Shown here piece after piece: positions 23,540 through 34,029 of a stretch of 64,000 nt of DNA. The notes under the pieces are model-generated. The model did no database searches. It had not been told where the DNA came from and saw nothing but the letters and a program-made list of their open reading frames with translations. The position numbers and the translations under genes are program-made. Source of the DNA: Bryum argenteum (Eukaryota > Streptophyta > Bryopsida > Bryales > Bryaceae); contig CM073323.1 of NCBI GenBank assembly GCA_037043015.1, positions 6,882,001 through 6,946,000 on the forward strand, in the 5' to 3' direction. Positions within the stretch are counted from its first letter, which is position 1, and each line of letters opens with the position of its first letter.

Positions 23540-24946
23540 GTCAGCTATATCGATGTTTAGTCTCATAGGCAATGTTACGCCTCGCTTGAAGTGCAAAGGC
23601 AATAACTGCCCCCGCGTAAGTAACATGCAAGGAGGCGCGTTCGTTTTGGAAAACTCACGCCAATTCTCTGTGCTGACAATATCAACGATGTGAGTGTTCG
23701 TAGGATGTTTTATTCTGAGGTCGATTGCACTTCAGAAAGCATTTGAAGACTGATCCTATCCAGCAGCCTGATTCGCTTGCACTGTACTGTACATTGGAAG
23801 CTCTTGCTACAGCAACATTTCTCCTGATAATTCAACTAACTTGTTTTTCTTTCGGAATGGAACTGAAAATCGTCTTCACCTGAATGGAACTGAAAATCGT
23901 CTTCACCTGGAAGATTACTGTGGACTTCTACTTCCTATATTTCTAATTCCTCATATGAATTATTCTTGATGTCTTTGAAAAACAATACTCTCCTTGAGTA
24001 GATCGTACTGTCATCACCAAATTCTTGAATTGTCATACCCTGCAAGTACTCCTTGCAATGAATCCTTGACTAAAAATGATTTATGCTACATTCAACTAAA
24101 TCTAGACTCATTCAGGAATACTGGACTATTCAATCTTGTGAAATAGTTTTGATACAAGTTGATTTTTCATTTGGGATCCATGTATCTTTAGATTCTCGTC
24201 ATATCCCCGAATAACATTTCGGTTTTCAGGAAATGTCTCGTCACAGAGCCAACAGGGATCCCCGATTTGGGGCTTCTGGACTCTCCCAGTCCAGAACACG
24301 TTCAATAAGTCATATTTTCATTTTCTAAGTGGAACGCACATATATTTACTGCAATTCTCAAAAAAATTACAATTATTCTCAAAAATACACAAAGACTACG
24401 TAATATTAAATTGCGCGAGAAAATCCACTCAAGCTGTTTTTATTCAGATACTATGAGTTGGATGATAATGTATACAAAATCTTGATGAAATACTGTATTG
24501 ACCTCCTATATAAAATAGCAAATGGCACTACTCATTGAAATAAGTGAGAGATATTTAGATTCAAAAATACAACAAGCTATGAATATCATTTCAATTCTCA
24601 AGCTAAGTCATAAGAGCCTATTTTGAAGGAGGTGTGGAAAGAGTGTTTGTTTGACCCATATTTGAATGTGAATGCCCAAAGGTCATTACACCAATGGTGA
24701 GAATCAGGTCAATACTAGACTTTCTAAGCTTGTTGACTATGTTCAAATGCAAATACAAATAATCAAGCAATTAAATTCTATTGACACAAGTCAATCAATA
24801 GGAAAGAAATTCAAGTGAATTACATTTTTTTGCATATGAAAGCTTGAAGTATAACATGTTGTTTCTGGACCACCAACTAGTAAAAACTAGATTGGAAACG
24901 GTTTAAAAATTTGAGGTACCTTCAGTGTTTTGTGTATGGAGGTACC
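23540..24946. other. 3' flank of the AP2 gene, AT-rich
   Basis: It holds the AP2 3' UTR and AT-rich DNA. No gene seen. A 27-bp direct repeat is listed separately. Confidence 0.45.
23856..23909. repeat. Perfect 27-bp tandem duplication
   Basis: The unit beginning AATGGAACTGAAAATCGTC is present at 23856-23882 and again, identically, at 23883-23909, about 320 bp after the AP2 stop codon. Confidence 0.9.
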
Positions 24947-25300
24947 ACAAGCCTTGGCTTGGTGGTTAGGGCTCATGGCTCCCAACGTGGAGGTTGTGGG
25001 TTCTATTCCCCATGCCGGTGTGGTGCTCACCACTATAGTCCACCCAACTATTGTGGGGGGTCCTTGGACCTTGTTTTATGGATACCTCAATGCCCTTTGG
25101 GAAGATACTATATCGAGTATCTTCAAAGCAATGGTAACTAGCTAAAAACTAGCGTAGTTATAGTGTCCACCCTCGAAAGGGGGAAGTAGTATTGTTCCAA
25201 TTTCCCCTTGTCTAGTGACCTTTGGGATATTAGCATTACACTTCATTCTCGCAGGCCATTTAGAAAGAGACCGGAGTTTCTTTTTCTCTATCTCCTTTCT
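24947..25300 (+). mobile_element. tRNA-derived SINE copy C
   Basis: Same body as copies A, B and D, plus orientation. Box-A-like CTTGGCTTGGTGGTTAGGG at the head, box-B-like GGTTCTATTCC near 24998, and a degenerate tail of Ts and CTATCTCC. I could not find a target duplication, and the tail is eroded, so this looks older. Confidence 0.8.
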
Positions 25301-25949
25301 GTAGGCTTGGTGATCACATAGGACACGTTTAGGTGCAAAATTGACAATCGACCCTCCAAAGACCTCCTTTCTCTCAAGGGTAGATAAAACGGACATATTC
25401 TTCACGTCAACTTTGAAAAGGACTTGAATAGTTCACTCCTTTTTCCAAATGATGAGCCTAAAAGAGTGGGGAGAGAGGGAGCAATAATAAGCAAGGGCCC
25501 ACAGGTCAGAGTGCCAATAATGAACATTCACTGCATCATCAACCTGGTCAGTCGTCTCTTTCAAGTTCCTGTATTCTCGTCTCCTCAAGCCAGCCTGGTC
25601 TAATTCGTATTCTTCACCTCCATTGCCGCGAACTCCGCAACCTTTTTTCACATGCATGCGCTACTATAATATCCTTTTTGGCACTATAATTGAATTCAAG
25701 AACCATCCGCAAGCTGCTCAAAAGCCACACCACACCAATTTCATGGTTTAAAAAAACAAAAATAGACTTACCACAAGTTGCCGACGACATTGAACGGAAA
25801 AGGTCCGTGCAGTGCCAAGCTTGCTTATAATGGCGATGCCAGAGTACGCGAGTACGGAACGCTGGTCTGGATTCTCGTCTTGCTTATGCTCGATGTTATC
25901 GAGTACCGGCACTTTCGTTTGCACTCATACCTTGTTGACATTTGCTCGG
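25301..25949. other. Intergenic, no gene seen
   Basis: Only short open frames without recognisable content. It is probably distal upstream DNA of the PLC-X gene. Confidence 0.4.
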
Positions 25950-26585
25950 CTCGATCTTGAAGTATTTCTGTGCTGCAGAAGTGATACACAACATTCCGAT
26001 GATGTAGGCAACCGGAAGCGACTCCATGGTGTGTACCTCATTAGGACAAGATCTCTTAGTTGTCGATCTGTGTTGTTGTAAGTATCATTGTGAGATATGA
26101 GTGTCAGCAGAGTGCTGTGAAGGTTGACTAGTTTGAACTTACGCTTGTTGTGTCAGAAAGGTCAGTGTCAGAGTGCAGTAGTGTAGCGTTTGTACGACAA
26201 CAGAGTTCTTGATTGCTGGAAGCGATCTTTCTTGTGCTAGGTGGCGGATGCACCATAGATTCAATATTCTTGAAGAGGACGAGCTCTTGAAATACTTCGG
26301 TGCTGGAGTAGTGATAAAACATCCTGATGTAGGCGGCCGGAAGCGACTTTCTGGTGAGTATTTGATTGAGGTCGATGTTCTGTGTGTTGTTGTGACGTTG
26401 ATCTTGGCGGTTGTTGTAACGCGACTCGGTAGTTGTGCAAGTTGATTAGTTTGAACTTGTGATTGCTCGATCTTTTTGTGGTGAGAAAGCTCCGAATGCA
26501 GGGTGTATCATTGTGCGACATTTTAGCAATCGACATAATTTCTTATTTCTGTTCTTTATCAATCTTGTTCTAGGTGGCTCAGGCA
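25950..26585 (+). repeat. Imperfect tandem duplication of the PLC-X gene leader
   Basis: Segment 25950-26250 is repeated, with many changes, at 26279-26585. Shared landmarks in the same order: 'tatttcngtgctg...gaagtgat', 'gatgtaggc', 'CCGGAAGCGACT', 'ggttga(c/t)(t)agtttgaactt', and finally a polypyrimidine stretch plus 'gttctaggtgg' that resembles a 3' splice site. The second copy ends 43 bp before the PLC-X start codon, so both probably represent alternative or ancestral 5' UTR exon-intron units. Confidence 0.65.
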
Positions 26586-26627
26586 CCAGCGAGACATTTT
26601 GGTTGAGGAGGAAGAGACAGACGTAAA

Positions 26628-29380
26628 ATGGAACGAGGCACTGTCATAATGCAAGCGGTTGTGGCTGCGGCCTTGTTTGTGACAGCGATGTTACTCGAGG
26701 AGGTCACTGCCCTTGGAGTGGTGAGTTAGAGAGATGCTCCGGGACTTGCTAAAACGCTACATTTACATTCTATGGAAGTAGTACTCAACTGGTTAGGGCT
26801 TTTCCATAAAAGATCTCTGATAGTTGTGTTCCTGAATAGCGGGTACCTTGAATGAAGGCCGTTTAAGTTTCTATTTAGAAGCGTTAAGCGGTGCCGGTTA
26901 CTTACAATGAGTCATTATTTTTCTGATTGAAGTATGTCGTTCATTTGTTTGATCATGTCAATATACTGCTTTAAGAACCCCGTAATCTTCTCGCTACAGG
27001 TAACATGACCCTGGATCCGCATATTCGGGGATGTTCGTGAAAGAATCACTGTCAAGAATGTGTCAGACGCAAGTTAAGCTCTAGGGCCGCTCGTGAACTG
27101 ATGGTTTGTGTTTCTGAGATCTGCAGCTTTCTAGTTCCTGCACGTCAGATTTGGATTGTGGACCGGGTCTATACTGCTTTTCATGTGAAGGAGCTGCGCC
27201 TGTCTGCACCGCGAACCAGGCTCTTCCCGTGTCCTCCTTTGCGAAGGTATGCGTTTTCATCACATCGTTTGGTAAATCAGCGTATCACACTTCCGCATCT
27301 GTTTCTTACTTAGTACGTTTTTCTTAGTACGCTTTCCCACTTGCGACCACACACGTTGGTGATGAGTCCAACCTATGAATCAGCATCTCTAGTTGTACGA
27401 TGTTTTATTTCATACCGTCGTAGGACTAGCTTCAGTGTACTCACACCTTCCTAAATCGCCAGACGTACTCCCTGCCGTACAACAAGTACGCATGGATCAC
27501 AACGCACAATGCTTATGCTATTCAAGGTGAATTATCGGTACTGGGATCTACTATACTCTCTCCGACCAACCAAGAAGATACCATTACCAGCCAGCTCAAT
27601 GTAAAGTTCCTCACTCGTGATACCTTTTTGTTAAGACAAGAAATTTCTTCATTTGAAACTATTTTCCAATTACTCTCGCGTTAGAGGAGCATGTGTTAAC
27701 GATGCTATGTTAGAGATGACGAGATTGATGGTCATACAAATTCTGATACTTTCAGTCACATAGTTCTACACTTTCTACATGTGAACTTGTAGATTGAATT
27801 TCATACCGCTGACAAGCTCGCTTTATGCCACGCAGAGGGGTGTGAGAGGTCTCATGCTTGATGTATACGAATTTAGAGGAGATTTGTGGCTTTGCCATTC
27901 AACTGGCACATGCTTTGACTTCACCGCTTTTGTAAGTTCATCAAGTCTACCTTATTGTCTCCAGCAATTCGTGAAATCAGTCTCGTAATAGCGTCATTTT
28001 TGAATACTCATCATATGATCTGTTCTTAATCAGTTTCTAATGCAGTAATGAACGCTTTATGGTCTAGAAATAATCCTATGAACAATATTACCTTGATTCT
28101 TAATTTTGACCTTCTTATTACACTGCATCAGCGGCCTCTGGATGATGTTTTGACGCAAATCGCGTCGTTTCTTGCCGCTAATCCGAACGAAGTGATTACG
28201 GTCTTCTTCGAGGACTACGTCACCACTCCAAATGCCCTTACGAATCATTTCATAGCGACAGGGTTGATGCAGTATATGTTTCCAGTAACCAGCATGCCCA
28301 AGGATGGGAGTGACTGGCCTACAGTTGCTTCTATGATAGCGAGCAATCAGCGCTTTGTGGTTTTTACCTCAGCTAAGACGAAGGAAGCCAGCGAGGGTAT
28401 CGCTTATCAATGGAACTATGTTGTAGAGAATGAATGTAAGTGTAACGAGTACTCATCTTTGAACTTGAAGATATTTAAATGTTGCATTTGCTCGGCCACT
28501 CTAATCTCTTCAGATTCATAACAAAGTAGATTATCTTGACTGTGCAGATGGAACGGTCACAGAAACATGCGTAAATCGAGCAGAGTCTGCTGTGTTGACA
28601 GATACGACTAAGTCTCTCATTTTAGAGAACTACTTCCCCAGCACGCCGAACAGCACAGAAGCTTGTGTGATCAACTCTGGCAATCTTGCAAATGCTATCA
28701 CTGTCTGCCACGCAGCTGCAGGAAACCGGTGGTCTAATTTTCTGGCGGTTGACTTCTACAAGGTAAGCCTCTCATTACTCAGTCCAACACTTCCTTTGGT
28801 CTGATTCTGCATGCTCGATTGATTATTTCTTGTTCAAGATTGGTTGCAATATATAGTAACCTATCAGAGTATCAGAGTATCTTAAGGATGAGGGTGATGA
28901 TACGGTTTCTGAAAGTCTAGAGATTGACTGCACATGATGAAGACATAAACTCCTATATCTAATAGAAGGTTCTCGTCTAAATCTCAGAGAGGTAACAATG
29001 GAGGAGTATTCTCTGCGGTCAACACGTTAAATGGACAACATCACTGCGGTTGTAACGATATCCGTCAGTGCCTGGTGAGTTGCTGCCTCATCATGCTTCA
29101 CGCTCTCCCTACTCCAATGTTCCATTCTTTGCCACGAAGAACTGACAGTGGTCCTTCATTGCAGGCAAATCCTGGTCAGACAAGTTGCACTACGACGACG
29201 ACCCAAACTCAGACCTCGCGGGCAATATATTCTCCAACACCAGGCCCTCAATCGTCTGCACTTGCACCTACACCAGCACCTGCCCCAGATTCTTCCTCAT
29301 CTTTCGTTGCAGTCAGCAAAGTTGGACTATGTCTTTCTTTCATGATTTCATTCATGTCATTGCGGGTTCTGCATTTTTAG
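26628..29380 (+). CDS. PI-PLC X-domain-containing protein, secreted and probably GPI-anchored
   Basis: Eight exons: 26628-26720, 27127-27246, 27463-27600, 27836-27931, 28132-28435, 28548-28762, 28988-29074 and 29165-29380. They join in phase to 422 residues. Seen: an N-terminal signal peptide (hydrophobic residues about 8-24), a Cys-rich segment with CTSDLDCGPGLYC, then the X-domain core with ITTHNAY (His86), GVRGLMLDVYEF (Asp126, Glu129) and LWLCHS (His138). The two histidines match the catalytic pair of PI-PLC X domains. There is no Y, C2 or EF-hand domain, as usual for this bacterial-like plant group. The C-terminus has a Thr/Pro/Ser-rich stalk and ends in a hydrophobic segment, which fits a GPI signal. 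The enzymatic substrate is not known for plant members. It is convergent with UXT, 571 bp apart. Confidence 0.87.
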
Positions 29381-29951
29381 GTCAACCACATTGACACGTC
29401 CTCCATTGAAACTCCCTAGCAACAGTAGGTATTGGACATCTCAAAGAGGTGTCCAGAGTCTAGATTCAATTTTTCCCCCGGCCAATAGTTACAAGGTCCA
29501 TACACAGATTTTTTTCCATTTATTTACATTCATTCCGATCATGAACAAGTATCATGATTTAGGGCTCCATGGATCTAATAAACTACAGCTCAGCTGTCTG
29601 CAATGTACACGAGCAATATACAGACATACAATGTTTCCTTCCAACCTTTAGTGCATCAATAGGTCTCCATGGAAAGTTGGAATCCTCCAGTAACCTATTT
29701 GGCCACATCTATAGCCTGTTGCCTGACCGTCACCAAGCAGAGTGGTGTGTTCGCTTGCGTGTTGTTGCCCAACACGCAAGCAAATTCTGGAGTCTGTTCA
29801 CAACACACATTCCCTCCTCTCAGCCATCGCTTCAAAGATCCAGCATACGCGTGACACAGGAGATAAGTACAACCAGCATTGTGATATCCAATATTATTCG
29901 TGCTGATTGTTTGAATAAACTGATGTGATACATGTATATGAAAATAAAGTA
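29381..29951. other. Convergent gap between PLC-X and UXT genes
   Basis: It contains both 3' UTRs. AATAAA-type motifs occur on both strands near the UXT end (for example 'gaaaataaagt' at about 29940). No further gene seen. Confidence 0.5.
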
Positions 29952-30404
29952 TCAGCTTGTGATGTTCAACAACTCTTGAATCCCTCCCTGAACAAGCTTA
30001 ATCTGAGCTTTAATTTTGGCAACCTCAGTCGTGTGCTGCTTGACCTGCTTCTGAAGAAACTCGTCCTTAGCAGAGATGAATCTTAGCGCTTCTTCTAACG
30101 TAAACTCCGCATGGAACCCTAATCCTATGTCTACGAAGATTCTTGTGGCGTCAGGCACTTCGGCTTGACCGTAAACCTCCGATCCTAAGTTGATCATCGT
30201 CCTCAACTTGGTCAATTTCTGCTCCTGCAACAACTTGATGTTCTTGGCAAGGTCAGAGTAAACCTTCTGCTGCTCAAACACTTTGTCTCGCTGCCCTATA
30301 GCTGCCACTAAGTCCGGTTTCAATCGCTTGTCCACGAACTCCTCGTACTGCTGTACCTTGGCTTGCGTTTCATCCACCGTCCTGCTGCCCCTGCTCTTCG
30401 CCAT
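29952..30404 (-). CDS. UXT: Prefoldin-like UXT homologue
   Basis: A single uninterrupted exon of 150 residues. It reads as a small alpha-type prefoldin: an N-terminal helix with VQQYEEFVDKRLKPDL, a central beta-hairpin region with INLGSEVYGQAEVPD and VDIGLGFHAEFTLEEAL, and a C-terminal helix with FLQKQVKQHTTEVAKIKAQI. Two coiled-coil helices flanking a beta region is the prefoldin fold. UXT proteins join the R2TP/prefoldin-like complex that helps assemble polymerases and PIKKs. Length matches the family (about 150-157). The ATG is the first in frame and is preceded by stops. The lack of introns is unusual among its neighbours. TTI1, another PIKK-maturation factor, lies in the same window, but 24 kb away and probably by chance. 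Confidence 0.9.
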   Translation of the reverse strand: MAKSRGSRTVDETQAKVQQYEEFVDKRLKPDLVAAIGQRDKVFEQQKVYSDLAKNIKLLQEQKLTKLRTMINLGSEVYGQAEVPDATRIFVDIGLGFHAEFTLEEALRFISAKDEFLQKQVKQHTTEVAKIKAQIKLVQGGIQELLNITS

Positions 30405-31339
30405 TGCTCAAACCGTTCTCTCCCGCGCCTAACTAAACATACTGCAGCCTACGGTAAACCGAAATATCACCTAAAGCGCCAAAAAGGAAAATCCTAAGGA
30501 AAAGTGTGGTGTGTTTTGAGGATCTCGAAGAGAGTTACTACCTTGTCAATCCAGCTTGTTGCTAACCCTGTGGTCCTTGACTACCAAACTGCGTCTCTGA
30601 GGAATCTTCAGAATTCTATACAATGTACGGGTCAACGAACAGATTCGCCTCGCCAGGAGCAGCCTCACCCTAACTAGATCGAAAACTACCTCTGATCCAC
30701 AACGATACTGCCACTGTCTATTTTCTAAAATTCTAACCAGATTCACAATACCACAGTATCGCGGTTGAAAGATCAACAATGGACAAATGCGAAGTACTGT
30801 ATACCGGTACACTTGCAAGGGTTTAGGGTTTCTCTTACAAACCCGGGCCTGATACCATGTTGATGATCGAGACGGGTATTAGACTACTCCTATGGTACCA
30901 GAAGTTCTCCTCTCTTCAATTCTATCGCAGAAAGTAATAACGTCCTCTGAAGAACGTAGAAATGCTTGAACTGAACTGTAGGTGTTTCCACTTTCCAGAT
31001 TGAGATGTCCACGACCTACACATCAGTATTCCTTGCCCAAGTAAACCTCGTTGAATAGGTACCCTGGAGCCTCAACTCCTCAAGTGATTACATGTCCATA
31101 CCTTGTGAAAAGTGTCAGAAGTGGCGATTTGGATTCAGACTCAAACACTGAAGAATGGGTTGATTTCATATTCTAACCTATATTCAAGCCTATTTCAAAA
31201 AGAGGCCTAGGAGTATCTGTTCCCTAGGAAGGAGGGTAGCGAGCCTGCCGTCGTCTTCATGTGAAAGCGACCAAATTAGAGCCAGATTGCTGTTCAATAG
31301 CTTCAGTGTCGGTTCTGTGTCTCTCGTGAATCAGTTGTA
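30405..31339. other. Divergent promoter region between UXT and ZNRD2-like genes
   Basis: About 935 bp between two start codons that point away from each other. It must hold both promoters. No TATA box stands out near either start. The open frames here are short and unremarkable. Confidence 0.45.
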
Positions 31340-32519
31340 ATGGAGGCCCTGGCGAGTCCTCGCCCCGATCACAGTTCCCTGATCGCGTCCAAGCTGCTGC
31401 AAGGCTGGACACTGCTCGCGGATTCGTGCCCTGTCTGCCTCACTCCGCTCGTGCGCAATCGCCAGAAACAGGTCTTCTGCGTCTCCTGCTCGCAATGGCT
31501 CTTGACGGAGGATCAGCTCGCCCTCAAACTTCAAGAACACCACGTCCACGACTCCAACTCCAACTCCGCGCCCAACCACAACCACACGCGAGTGGCCAGC
31601 CAACGTGACGATGCCCCCACCTCCGATGAGCCCAGCCCTAAACGCCAGCTCGCTTCCACTGAGCCCCTCTCTGGTACGTATCTCATCAATTGCGTATACC
31701 CTAAACCCTGATCTCTGAAACGCCCATTGATTTGCTTCGATCATTTGCTCGGGACTGAGTCACTAATTGCTCTTCCACCTTTGAACCCTAAACCCTGATC
31801 TCGAAATCGCCCATGGAATTTCGACTGTATCGCTAGAATCATCTGGTATCTTTTTCTCGGGACTGATCACGAAATGCTCTTCAGTCTTAAACCTTAAAAC
31901 CCTAAACCCCATAATGGTCGTGCAGGTGTTATTTCGGAAGACACCACTATGGCCGCGCCTCCTCCAGATCCAGTGCAATTGGATCACTCTCCTTCCAATC
32001 TTCCGAAGGTGCGGTATTGTGTGATTGTGTACCTTCATGAAGGACCATGAATCGTCTTACTGATTGAATCAGTTATTGCAGGTGGAAGGAACTCTCCTTT
32101 TACGTGATGTACTTACGAATACTCTCGCCACACTATGTCAGAAACTGGAGGTAAGGCTGCTTGCAACATCTTGTAGTTTTCGGCGGTTTTACAGAGCTTT
32201 TTGGGAGTGTTCTTTTATGTGATGTTTTGTGTCGTGTAGGAAATTCGCCAAGCTATTGCTTCATGTCAAAATACTGGAGAGCTTCACCAGGTTAGTCCCC
32301 GTTTCACTGGACTTGTTACTCTCATTTCATTTTTGAGTTTGTGAGGGGGAAATTCGAATGCTCTCACTCTTGATGACTTACGAAATTCTGGTTGGCATGC
32401 AGTTGTTCAGCGCACTGAGCGAGTGCATGCAAGGGATCGAAAAAGCTCAAGGCCTTATTGACAGGGAGGCCGCAGCTGAAGCCAGTAGAAAGACCAGTCA
32501 TCTTATTCAGAGGTGGTGA
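31340..32519 (+). CDS. ZNRD2 (Sjogren/scleroderma autoantigen 1)-like zinc-ribbon protein
   Basis: Five exons: 31340-31673, 31926-32008, 32082-32150, 32240-32290 and 32403-32519. They join in phase to 217 residues. Seen: an N-terminal helix with LIASKLLQGWTLLADSCP, which is typical of this family, then a zinc ribbon Cys30-x2-Cys33 ... Cys46-x2-Cys49. A linker rich in Asn, His, Pro and Ser follows, then an all-helical C-terminus (LRDVLTNTLATLCQKLE, then AIASCQNTGELHQLFSALSECMQGIEKAQ). Animal ZNRD2 has been tied to the PP2A/PP4 and TNKS-binding proteins; the plant role is unknown to me. Intron 1 carries repeated AAACCCT stretches. A diverged tandem copy follows 1.5 kb downstream. Confidence 0.87.
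31690..31912 (+). repeat. Imperfect tandem repeats with telomere-like CCCTAAA in ZNRD2 intron 1
   Basis: Two to three units of roughly 100 bp, each with CCCTAAACCCTGATCTC near its start, then 'cgcccat', 'tcgggactga' and 'gctcttc'. The repeats fill most of the first intron. Telo-box-like sequence in first introns is a known plant regulatory feature; here it also marks local duplication. Confidence 0.65.
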
Positions 32520-33030
32520 ATGTAGTATATTTGTGATTCTAACAATCGATCTGTTGTGGTATCATTGTTGTGTTATCTGTAAATTTTGGTATCAGAGAAC
32601 ACTTCATTTTACAGTTTTTCATTTGGATTATTTCTAAGTACACACGAGATTCTTAAAGTTTTTGTGAACTCTCCAATACGCGGTGAATTCCGTAAGCAAT
32701 GTAGATGTGAGTCTTAATATGGGCAGTTCCTATTTGTATCTCTATGTAGATATTGTGGTGGCACCTAGAGGATTCCATTTCATTTAGGATTTATCGGTGG
32801 CTCCTAATATAAGCATGTTATTGAGGATTTAGTGGTGGCACTTAAAATGGCTGTTTGGTGCTGGAATTGCTTACTTGCGGATCTGGTGAGGTCGTTTGAG
32901 AATGCTTCTCATTAAGTTTGCGTGACTCGGTGATTCTAGCATCTTATCTCACTTGTAATCAATCTCACGATATTGGAACATGCTGCTAAAGTGCAGCTTA
33001 CGTTCCGCCGTAACCTTCAACTATGAATGG
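32520..33030. other. 3' flank of the ZNRD2-like gene
   Basis: 3' UTR and spacer. Loose short repeats of 'gtggcacctaraggatt' type occur at 32757-32860. No gene seen. Confidence 0.4.
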
Positions 33031-33156
33031 TACTCCCTCTGTCCCATTTATATTGCGTTCAACTATGAATGGTACTCCCTTTGTCCCATTTATATTGCAA
33101 GGTAGATTTGAGAGAACCTACTGGACAATATAAATATAAATGGGACAGAGGGAGTA
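33031..33156. mobile_element. Stowaway-like MITE 1 (with head duplication)
   Basis: Ends are TACTCCCTCTGTCCCATTTA and TAAATGGGACAGAGGGAGTA, i.e. a Stowaway-type terminal inverted repeat (CTCCCTCNGTCCC) next to TA, the target site of Tc1/mariner elements. The first 42 bp, including some flank ('caactatgaatgg'), are duplicated in tandem, so the core element is 33073-33156 (84 bp). Confidence 0.85.
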
Positions 33157-34029
33157 ATAAGCTTTTGTGTAAAAATTTGTCACATAGAAGTTTATAAAGT
33201 TGGTAATTTCATGAGATTATAATACGTTGAGAATATTTTGACTATGAATCCATCTCTATAGATTACTTCAGACTATGGAGTTCACCCTTCTTGAACCAGA
33301 ATTGCTCAAAATTTCTGGAATGACTCCCAACATAAATTCCGATTATATTACCATGTACTATATATTCATCGACATACAATATTGGAAATCAACCACATGT
33401 TGTAAGAAACAATAACGAACTAAAAACTGAAGTAGGAAATTATAAATTTGGGAATCCATTGAGAATACACAGATACTCATATCCCTTGATGAAGACTTCC
33501 ATTTCGTGCAATAAGCATGTTTAACTTTTCACAACTGAAGAATCCAAAACCCGATTCAATCCACATCTGTTGAATGAGTTTCAGCATCAAACAGTATTGG
33601 AAGTTTCTTACATTCCCTACACCCAAACACAATGTTCAACGCACGAGACCTACGTTGACATGTGCCTCGGGAATACAGAAGCATCATCTGTACGTCAAAA
33701 AATGCATAAAAAACTGACACCAGTTGCATCATCGATCATCTTCCCCTCCCGCCCCCCCACCCTGAGAGGCAGTGGTGCGAGTGGCCGGCCATAGCGACAA
33801 GCTTTCCACGGAGCCTCTCTGCCGCACTAGCTTCCACGCAAGCTTCGCGTGAGTGTCTGATGAATCGCTCACTCATCAACCACACCTTAACTAGATCTAA
33901 ATTGCCTGTTCAAGCAGAATTGACTGACTGTATGCATGCATGCTTCGATGAATTACCTAGCTAACTAGATGCTCCGGATTCGTGGTTCAGTTCATCCTAT
34001 CATGCGCAGGAGTCCCCTCCAACACTATC
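33157..34029. other. Spacer before the ZNRD2-like duplicate
   Basis: No full exon. The segment 33790-33850 ('gacaagctttccacggagcctctctgccg') resembles the 3' end of exon 1 of the gene upstream and may be all that remains of the copied zinc-ribbon exon. Confidence 0.4.
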
